Below are positions 1-5,254 of a stretch of DNA of 9,266 nucleotides, piece after piece (within the stretch, counting starts at the first letter, position 1; the number at the start of each line of letters is the position of its first letter). Made by a program: the position numbers and the translations under genes. Location: contig JAISHZ010000254.1 in assembly GCA_031262285.1 (NCBI GenBank), positions 1 to 9,266 of the forward strand, in the 5' to 3' direction. Under the pieces are notes generated by a model. The model was not told the DNA's origin. It did not search any database and was given only the letters and a program-made list of their open reading frames with translations. The stretch is from Lachnospiraceae bacterium (GTDB taxonomy: Bacteria > Bacillota_A > Clostridia > Lachnospirales > Lachnospiraceae).

Positions 1-2
1 TG

Positions 3-524
3 CCGGAGGATGTTCTTACGATATATGAAAAATTGATTCATGATGAGATGTTTCGGACACCGGTAGGGATTACCTATTTACAACACCTACAGACTATGCT
101 GCGGATGAATGATCAGATCGAGGACGATCTGATACCGCCGATCCCGTTACATTTGTATTATGATATGAGTTCACAGGTAGAGACCGACAAGCACCATCCG
201 GTCGATGAGGAGCTACAGGAGACAGACGCACAGAACCAAAATACGGAGCAGATGATCATCAAGAAAGAGGGGAACGACCCTCCATCATCCATCCAAAAAC
301 AAAGTACGAAAAAGCCATATCCTGTGCTTCTGATTGTCAATGTCATTTTAGTGGTGATGGTATTAGTGATGTTCTTTATCGCTTTAAGCGGGAATCAGCC
401 AAACATTTTGAATTATCGAAGAGTGATTACAGATGAATACGCCAATTGGGAGCAGGAATTGACGGAACGGGAAGCTCAATTGCGGGAGAAAGAGAAAGAG
501 ATTAAAACAGGAGAAAACCAATAG
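3..524 (+). CDS. Single-pass membrane protein with coiled-coil tail, function unknown (5' end outside window)
   Basis: I do not recognise this protein. The reading frame is open from the first full codon of the window (reads PEDVLTIYEKLIHDEMF), so the gene probably starts upstream. A TTG at 33 could be a start, but the only GGAGG nearby (5-9) is too far from it. The N-terminal part looks cytoplasmic and helical (TYLQHLQTMLRMNDQIEDDL), followed by a proline patch (IPPIPL). An acidic, Gln-rich linker then leads through a short Lys-rich stretch into one hydrophobic helix encoded at about 321-388. After that come about 45 residues ending in a charged heptad-like segment (WEQELTEREAQLREKEKEIK), a likely short coiled coil. 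One membrane anchor with a soluble domain on each side suggests a scaffold or sensor-associated protein. It lies 100 bases before a two-component system and may be functionally tied to it; that is inference only. Confidence 0.7.
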   Translation, partial: PEDVLTIYEKLIHDEMFRTPVGITYLQHLQTMLRMNDQIEDDLIPPIPLHLYYDMSSQVETDKHHPVDEELQETDAQNQNTEQMIIKKEGNDPPSSIQKQSTKKPYPVLLIVNVILVVMVLVMFFIALSGNQPNILNYRRVITDEYANWEQELTEREAQLREKEKEIKTGENQ

Positions 525-554
525 ACAGATAAGGGAAAGCAAAGAACGCTTTTC

Positions 555-570
555 ACATCTGATCAGATGT
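555..570. repeat. Perfect 16-bp palindrome, possible operator or RNA hairpin
   Basis: ACATCTGATCAGATGT is a perfect inverted repeat centred on TGATCA, lying 55 bases before the response-regulator start. As DNA it has the symmetry of a dimeric-regulator operator. As RNA it would fold into a hairpin. No T-run follows, so it is not a canonical terminator. Its last two bases are also the first two bases of the next inverted repeat. Function is unproven. Confidence 0.5.
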
Positions 571-584
571 CCGCTGAAGCGGAC
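569..584 (+). repeat. Perfect 6-bp stem with TGAA tetraloop, overlapping the preceding palindrome
   Basis: GTCCGC, TGAA, GCGGAC forms a GC-rich six-pair stem around a four-base loop. It shares bases 569-570 with the preceding palindrome, so in RNA the two full stems cannot both form. No run of T follows (gaatatcaaatcc), which argues against a Rho-independent terminator. It lies in the 5' leader of the response-regulator gene if transcription reads through from upstream, and could affect RNA stability or polarity. Confidence 0.45.
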
Positions 585-614
585 GAATATCAAATCCTTA
601 AAGTGGGTAATAAT

Positions 615-620
615 AGGAGG
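615..620 (+). promoter_or_regulatory. Ribosome binding site fixing the GTG start of the response regulator
   Basis: AGGAGG lies four bases before a GTG at 625. No other in-frame start is close by, and the resulting N-terminus (MERLKILVVDDE) is the normal beginning of a receiver domain, so the GTG is accepted as the start. Confidence 0.85.
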
Positions 621-624
621 ATCT

Positions 625-1308
625 GTGGAACGATTAAAGATACTGGTGGTGGATGATGAAGCGAGAATGCGCAAGTTAGTGCATGATTTTTTGGCAAAAC
701 ATAATTTTGAAGTATTGGAAGCGCAGGATGGAGAAAAAGCAATAGAATGTTTTTACAAAGAAAAAGATATTGCTTTGGTCATTTTGGACGTAATGATGCC
801 GCGTATGGATGGTTGGCAGACTTGTCGGGAGATCCGTTCGACTTCTAAAGTGCCTATTATTATGTTGACTGCGAAGGGGGACGAACGTGATGAATTGATG
901 GGTTTTGATTTGGGTGTTGATGAATATATCTCCAAGCCTTTTAGTCCCAAGATATTAGTGGCGAGAATCGAAGCGATTTTGCGTCGTACGAAACCTGAAG
1001 ACGCAGAGGCGATTCTTTCTTGTGGCGGAATCGAACTGGACAAAGCGGGGCATCAAGTACTGATTGACGGGAAACCGATTGAGTTAAGTTATAAAGAATT
1101 TGAATTTTTGACATACTTTATGGAGAATAAGGGAATTGCACTTTCCAGAGAAATGATCTTAAATCATGTATGGAACTACGATTATTATGGAGATGCGCGG
1201 ACGATAGACACCCATGTGAAAAAGCTTCGCAGCAAACTCGGGGATAAAGGCAATTTAATTAAAACAATCTGGGGTATGGGTTACAAAATGGAGGAAACAG
1301 CCGATTAG
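625..1308 (+). CDS. OmpR/PhoB-family response regulator
   Basis: This is the DNA-binding output partner of a two-component system and acts in the cytoplasm. At 227 residues it has the usual length of the family. The receiver domain (about 3-120) shows the acidic pocket D10-D11, the phospho-acceptor D55 (LDVMMPRMDG), the switch threonine T82 and the conserved lysine K104 in the KPF motif. The C-terminal winged-helix domain (about 130-223) has the typical LSYKEFEFL, DARTIDTHVKKLRSKL recognition-helix region and IWGMGYKME wing. Every key residue is present, so it should be active. It is followed 10 bases later by a histidine kinase, its obvious cognate partner. The target genes and signal cannot be read from the sequence; the palindrome at 555-570 is one possible autoregulatory site. 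Confidence 0.95.
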   Translation: MERLKILVVDDEARMRKLVHDFLAKHNFEVLEAQDGEKAIECFYKEKDIALVILDVMMPRMDGWQTCREIRSTSKVPIIMLTAKGDERDELMGFDLGVDEYISKPFSPKILVARIEAILRRTKPEDAEAILSCGGIELDKAGHQVLIDGKPIELSYKEFEFLTYFMENKGIALSREMILNHVWNYDYYGDARTIDTHVKKLRSKLGDKGNLIKTIWGMGYKMEETAD

Positions 1309-1318
1309 GCAATTAGAT

Positions 1319-2812
1319 ATGAAGCATTCCATTCGAACGCAGTATGCAGGTATCTTTATTTTATTGATGGCAGGAACCATATTTATTACATGGTTTATTA
1401 ACAATACGTTTTTGGAAGAATTTTATGTCAACCAAAAATGGAGTGTCCTGCGCAGCGCGCATAAATATATTGATGAAGCGTTTATCCGTATCATATCGTC
1501 AGAGGCATCGGAGGAAGACGACGAAACCGATATACCATTAACACTTACGCAGATGGAAGATCTGGATCGCTTCTGTTTCAAAAACAATATCATAGCCTTG
1601 GTAATCGACTTTAACTCCAATTATGCTTACGCTTCCTCCAATGGTGGAATCATTTTGGAAGATAGTTGGCGACGTTATTTTTTCAGTGTTTTTTTCGGCG
1701 CAAGCTTTCTGGATGATACACAAAATAGACTGATCAACGGCGACAATATGGAATTCTTCGGCGTATTAACCAACGGATATTCGATTGTATTGCGTACGCC
1801 ACTGGAAAGTATCCGGGAAAGCGCAAAAGTAGCCAATCTTTTTCTGGCATACGTGGGGGGATCCATGATACTGGTGAGCGGAATCATGGCTTGGATGATA
1901 TCCAAAAAAATCACAAAACCGATTCTGGAGTTGACAAGGATTTCAGAGCGTATGATTCATCTGGACTTTGAGGCAAAATATGAAGGGAGCTCTCATAATG
2001 AAACTTCGCTTTTGGGAGAGAATATTAATCAACTTTCTGAATCCTTGGAGAAAACGATCAGCGAATTAAAGACAGCGAATAATGAGTTAAAAACGGATAT
2101 CGAAAAGAAAGAAAAAATTGATGCTATGCGAAAAGAGTTCTTGTCGAATGTTTCGCATGAATTAAAAACGCCCATTGCCTTAATTCAAGGCTATGCAGAA
2201 GGATTACAGGAGGGAATTCATGATGATTTTGAGAACCGTGAGTTTTATTGTGAAGTCATAATAGATGAAGCTGCGAAGATGAACCAAATGGTGCAGAAGC
2301 TACTGACCCTCAATCAATTGGAGTTTGGAACCGAACTGGTGTCCATGGAGCGCTTTGATCTCGTAGAGCTGATTCGAAGCTGTCTGTCCAATGCGGTGAT
2401 CTTGCTCAAGCAAAACGAAATAACGATAAGAATGCCCGAATATTCGCCAACCTTTGTATGGGCAGATCAATTTAAAATCGAAGAAGTCTTTCTGAATTAT
2501 TTGACAAACGCAATGCATCATTGCCAACATGAAAAATTGATTGATATACATTTGGAGTTGGATGGAAAAAAAGTCAAGGTAGGAGTCTTTAATACAGGAG
2601 AACCGATACCGGAAGAGTCAAAATCAAAGATATGGGACAAATTTTACAAAGTGGACAAAGCGAGAACGCGTGAATATGGTGGGAGCGGTATTGGGTTGTC
2701 GATTGTTAAGGCAATTATGGAATCGATGAATCAAGAGTATGGAGTGGAAAACTACGCCAACGGCGTACAATTCTGGTTTACACTGGATTTGGTGGTGGAT
2801 GTTGGTGAATGA
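1319..2812 (+). CDS. Membrane sensor histidine kinase (HAMP, HisKA, HATPase)
   Basis: This kinase senses an unknown signal and phosphorylates the adjacent response regulator. The layout is a transmembrane helix at about 9-28, an extracytoplasmic sensor region (about 29-170) with an acidic patch SEASEEDDETD, a second helix at about 171-193, a HAMP linker beginning at KKITKPILELT, and a coiled-coil connector. The HisKA domain has the phospho-acceptor H280 in FLSNVSHELKTP. The ATP-binding domain has N393 and N397 (FLNYLTNA), a G1 box reading FNTGEPIP around N425, and the G2 box GGSGIGLS at 454-461. The canonical DxGxG aspartate position is thus Asn, a divergence I believe is shared by many Gram-positive kinases. 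The ATG at 1319 lacks a clear Shine-Dalgarno. GGAGG at 1290-1294 sits inside the preceding gene, so translational coupling is likely. Confidence 0.94.
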   Translation: MKHSIRTQYAGIFILLMAGTIFITWFINNTFLEEFYVNQKWSVLRSAHKYIDEAFIRIISSEASEEDDETDIPLTLTQMEDLDRFCFKNNIIALVIDFNSNYAYASSNGGIILEDSWRRYFFSVFFGASFLDDTQNRLINGDNMEFFGVLTNGYSIVLRTPLESIRESAKVANLFLAYVGGSMILVSGIMAWMISKKITKPILELTRISERMIHLDFEAKYEGSSHNETSLLGENINQLSESLEKTISELKTANNELKTDIEKKEKIDAMRKEFLSNVSHELKTPIALIQGYAEGLQEGIHDDFENREFYCEVIIDEAAKMNQMVQKLLTLNQLEFGTELVSMERFDLVELIRSCLSNAVILLKQNEITIRMPEYSPTFVWADQFKIEEVFLNYLTNAMHHCQHEKLIDIHLELDGKKVKVGVFNTGEPIPEESKSKIWDKFYKVDKARTREYGGSGIGLSIVKAIMESMNQEYGVENYANGVQFWFTLDLVVDVGE

Positions 2813-2866
2813 TTGCACGGTAGAAACAAGGATTCCACCCGATTGGATCACACAAAGTAATAGAAT

Positions 2867-2871
2867 GGAGG
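2867..2871 (+). promoter_or_regulatory. Ribosome binding site of hflX
   Basis: GGAGG lies four bases before the ATG at 2876 and supports that start. The 63 bases between the kinase stop and this start hold no convincing terminator or promoter, so co-transcription with the kinase is possible. Confidence 0.75.
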
Positions 2872-2875
2872 TTAT

Positions 2876-4240
2876 ATGAATAACCAAACGATAGAGCGAG
2901 AAAAGGTATTATTGGTAGGGGTCGATACAGGAAACGGCGATCATTTTGATCGATCCATGGAAGAATTGGAGCAACTGGCACAAGCATGTGAAATGGAGCC
3001 GGTGGGTATCATTACGCAAAAATTGGATCACAAAGGAGGTCCTACGTATGTAGGCAGCGGTAAAATTGAGGAAGTCAAGACATATGCCGGGACTTGTGAG
3101 GCGGATATCGTGATCGTCAATGATGATTTATCCCCATCACAGATTCGTAATCTATCCGATTCTTTGGATCTTCCGGTGACAGATCGTACAGGGTTGATTT
3201 TGGATATCTTTTCTCGTCGAGCCAAGACAGCGGAGGCTAAGCTTCAAGTTGAGACTGCATCCCTTACTTATTTATTGCCAAGATTGGTAGGTATGCGCAA
3301 ATACCTTGGCAGGCAAAGAGGTACCAGCGGTGCGATGAGTAACAGGGGTGCGGGGGAAACCAAACTGGAACTGGATCGACGCAAAATCCAGCATAGAATC
3401 AGCACTTTGCGAAAAGAATTGGAAGAACTGGAAGGGAACCGAGTTCTGCAAAGAAAAAAGAGAATGGAATCTTTGATTCCGCAAGTGGCTTTGGTGGGAT
3501 ATACCAACGCAGGAAAATCAACGATAATGAACCGTATGCTTTCTTTATGTCAAGAAAAAGAAGAGAAATTGGTGTATGAGGAAGATATGCTGTTTGCTAC
3601 GTTGGATACCAGTGTCAGAAGGATAGATACAGGAGATCGCAAGCCGTTTTTGTTGACGGATACTGTGGGTTTTATCCACAACTTACCGCATGGATTGATT
3701 CAAGCGTTTCGTTCGACACTCGAAGAAGTGAAGTATGCAGATCTACTTGTCCAAGTGATTGATTTTTCGGATGCGGAAAGTGCAAGAGCCATGGAAGTGA
3801 CCGCTAAGACCCTCAAAGAATTGGGTGCCGCAGACATACCGATGCTGTATGTATACAATAAATGTGACAAAGTGGCGACGAAAGAGGAAAGCGAAGAAAC
3901 AGAGCATTCCAATATCTTGGTTTTTCGCAAATTTCCGAAAGATGGAGAACGCACTCTCTATTTGTCTGCGACATCCCAAGGCGGAGATGAAGATGGGATT
4001 AAAAGACTTTTGTGGAAGATCAAAGAGCTCTTATATGCGAAGCAAGTGATCGCTACCTTTCTCATTCCGTATGATAAAGGTAGTGAGGTCTCTTATCTGA
4101 GAGAAAATACAAGCGTTTTGTCCAGCGAGTATTTAGAAGAAGGCGTACTTTTGTGCGTGAGCGCTAACACGGAAATGTTGGCACGTCTTTCAGAATATGC
4201 AGTGAAAGAAGGAGATTCCTTAGAATCGATAGATCCCTAA
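2876..4240 (+). CDS. hflX: GTPase HflX, ribosome-splitting factor
   Basis: HflX binds the 50S subunit or whole 70S ribosomes and uses GTP to split stalled or hibernating ribosomes under stress (known for the family). The N-terminal HflX domain covers about 10-110, with GxVGSGKIEEV at the nucleotide-binding-like loop. A helical linker contains the family hallmark GAGETKLELDRR at 158-169. The GTPase domain has G1 GYTNAGKS (208-215), the G2 threonine T242 in LFATLDTS, G3 DTVGF (262-266), G4 NKCD (328-331) and G5 SATS (364-367). All motifs are intact. At 454 residues it is slightly longer than many HflX proteins, partly from a short charged insert (CQEKEEKLVYEED) between G1 and G2. It has its own good ribosome binding site, 63 bases after the kinase. 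A ribosome quality-control gene, rqcH, lies two genes downstream. Confidence 0.96.
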   Translation: MNNQTIEREKVLLVGVDTGNGDHFDRSMEELEQLAQACEMEPVGIITQKLDHKGGPTYVGSGKIEEVKTYAGTCEADIVIVNDDLSPSQIRNLSDSLDLPVTDRTGLILDIFSRRAKTAEAKLQVETASLTYLLPRLVGMRKYLGRQRGTSGAMSNRGAGETKLELDRRKIQHRISTLRKELEELEGNRVLQRKKRMESLIPQVALVGYTNAGKSTIMNRMLSLCQEKEEKLVYEEDMLFATLDTSVRRIDTGDRKPFLLTDTVGFIHNLPHGLIQAFRSTLEEVKYADLLVQVIDFSDAESARAMEVTAKTLKELGAADIPMLYVYNKCDKVATKEESEETEHSNILVFRKFPKDGERTLYLSATSQGGDEDGIKRLLWKIKELLYAKQVIATFLIPYDKGSEVSYLRENTSVLSSEYLEEGVLLCVSANTEMLARLSEYAVKEGDSLESIDP

Positions 4241-4320
4241 AGAGAGAGCGGGACGGGGAATCGGGATTGGAAGGTGCGGTTCTGTGCATTGATAAGCTAT
4301 AAACGTGGATCGGCGAACCC

Positions 4321-4350
4321 TTGATTTGTAACCACAGAGGGGAGTAGATT
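4321..4350 (+). promoter_or_regulatory. Weak candidate sigma-A promoter for the lipoprotein gene
   Basis: TTGATT (4321-4326) and TAGATT (4345-4350) are separated by 18 bases, each matching four of six consensus positions. They lie 68 bases before the lipoprotein ATG. A match of this quality is common by chance, so it is only the best candidate seen in this interval. Confidence 0.2.
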
Positions 4351-4407
4351 GAAAACTAAGAGAACTTGAAACACCTTAAATGATAAGCACGCGTTGACCG
4401 CGCAGAC

Positions 4408-4412
4408 GGGAG
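4408..4412 (+). promoter_or_regulatory. Ribosome binding site choosing the ATG at 4418 for the lipoprotein
   Basis: GGGAG lies five bases before ATG 4418. The frame is open eight codons further upstream to a TTG at 4394, but that codon has no Shine-Dalgarno. The shorter form gives a more normal lipoprotein signal peptide, so 4418 is preferred. Confidence 0.65.
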
Positions 4413-4417
4413 CAAGA

Positions 4418-5230
4418 ATGAAACTACGTTCTATCCTTATGTGGAGCAGATTGGAGAGGAAAAGTCCTGTAATACGCTTGGTGTCTGCTTGCGTGTTGTT
4501 TGGGATATTTCTGTGCGTGACCGGCTGTCAGAGTCAAATCCCGGAGTTGACACCGCAGCAAGAACAAGATGTGAAATTGTTCGCGACACAATTGCTCCTT
4601 CGTTATGACCAATATCATGTCAATCGTTTGGTGGATGATATATCTACCGCAGAACCAACAGATCCGACACAGCCGAATGATTCGACACAGCCAAGTAATT
4701 CGGTGCAGCCGAGTGTTCCATCGCAGCCGAATGATTCCACACAACCAAGTGATTCGACGCAACCGAGCGTACCTAATGAACCGCCTTCGTCATCTGTGCC
4801 GGATCAAACAAATGTATCATTAGCGCAATTTTTAAGTTTACCGCAAGGCGTCACGATCACTTATCAAGGTAGTTACACCATACCCTACTATCCGGAAGAC
4901 GCAGAACAAAGTAATGGATATGTGTTGTATCCGTCTGAGGGAAAAGAATTATTATTCTTGAATTTTACGTTGATGAATGAAAGCGACGCGATGCAGAGTG
5001 TCAATATCCGACAGCTCAAACCATCTTTTCGCATCACGACCGCTGATGAGACAGTTTCTACAAAATGGTCCTTTCTGGAGTATGAGCTATTAACGTATTT
5101 TGGTGATTTGCAACAAGGGGATTTTGTCAATCTCATTTTACTTACGGAGATCACGCAAGGAACGTCAACGGATATCGTGGAAGTGATCGGCGTAATAAAC
5201 GGAGAAAGTCAAAATATTACATTGCAATAA
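4418..5230 (+). CDS. Lipoprotein with proline-rich repeat stalk and C-terminal beta domain, function unknown
   Basis: The predicted protein has 270 residues. The N-terminus is a long basic region (several Arg/Lys) followed by a hydrophobic core and the lipobox VTGC, with cleavage expected before the Cys and anchoring to the outer face of the membrane. A helical stretch (LTPQQEQDVKLFATQLLL) leads to a low-complexity stalk of hexapeptide units such as DSTQPS and DPTQPN (encoded at 4661-4786), like the spacers that lift extracellular domains away from the membrane. The C-terminal 115 residues or so look like an all-beta sandwich (LLFLNFTLMNES is typical), similar in style to DUF4352/immunoglobulin-like domains of Gram-positive lipoproteins; that resemblance is tentative. 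The stop is 24 bases before rqcH, so the two are probably co-transcribed. The role is unknown, and it could simply be a surface protein beside rqcH by chance. Confidence 0.85.
   Translation: MKLRSILMWSRLERKSPVIRLVSACVLFGIFLCVTGCQSQIPELTPQQEQDVKLFATQLLLRYDQYHVNRLVDDISTAEPTDPTQPNDSTQPSNSVQPSVPSQPNDSTQPSDSTQPSVPNEPPSSSVPDQTNVSLAQFLSLPQGVTITYQGSYTIPYYPEDAEQSNGYVLYPSEGKELLFLNFTLMNESDAMQSVNIRQLKPSFRITTADETVSTKWSFLEYELLTYFGDLQQGDFVNLILLTEITQGTSTDIVEVIGVINGESQNITLQ
4661..4786 (+). repeat. Seven degenerate 18-bp units encoding a Pro/Ser/Thr/Gln hexapeptide repeat
   Basis: Seven consecutive in-frame 18-base units encode DPTQPN, DSTQPS, NSVQPS, VPSQPN, DSTQPS, DSTQPS and VPNEPP. The central Gln-Pro is kept in the first six and becomes Glu-Pro in the last. 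Units differ at silent positions (cag/caa, ccg/cca, tcg/tcc), so the array is not a fresh duplication. It forms the extended linker of the lipoprotein, and unit number may vary between strains. Confidence 0.85.
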
Positions 5231-5241
5231 GCAGAAAACGG

Positions 5242-5247
5242 AAAGGA
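5242..5247 (+). promoter_or_regulatory. Ribosome binding site of rqcH
   Basis: AAAGGA lies seven bases before ATG 5255, within the 24-base gap after the lipoprotein stop. The resulting N-terminus (MAFDGVTCACVVQQL) is the canonical start of an NFACT protein. Confidence 0.7.
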
Positions 5248-5254
5248 CTCCAAA

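Larger units (their letters stand above)
4241..4417 (+). other. Non-coding interval (177 bases) with G-rich start and possible leader stem
   Basis: No coding sequence of any length is supported here. The first part is G-rich, with runs at 4250-4252, 4255-4258, 4263-4265, 4269-4270, 4273-4274 and 4278-4279. A longer-range stem is possible between TTCTGTG (4280-4286) and CACAGAG (4333-4339), seven pairs including one G-U, enclosing about 46 bases. An alternative GTGG (4305-4308) / CCAC (4332-4335) pairing would compete with it. No terminal T-run follows, so I see no Rho-independent terminator for hflX, and I do not recognise any known riboswitch or T-box consensus. It probably holds the promoter and 5' leader of the lipoprotein gene. 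Confidence 0.5.

Noticed and set aside
384..674. Minus-strand frame of 96 codons across the gap before the response regulator
   Set aside because: It overlaps two real plus-strand genes and the inverted repeats, with no ribosome binding site and no recognisable protein pattern.
2821..2866. Terminator or promoter between the kinase and hflX
   Set aside because: Short matching segments (gattcc and ggatc) do not form a stable stem, there is no T-run, and no good -35/-10 pair is visible.
4241..4417. Known riboswitch, T-box or small RNA in the long gap
   Set aside because: I compared it by eye with the conserved cores of cobalamin, c-di-GMP, glycine and SAM riboswitches and the T-box and saw no match. 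Only unassigned stems remain.
4424..4762. A 112-codon minus-strand frame with repeated RITWLC / IIRLC motifs
   Set aside because: The repeats are the antisense reading of the lipoprotein's hexapeptide-repeat DNA. The start context is poor and the composition (Trp, Cys, Arg, Ile) is implausible.
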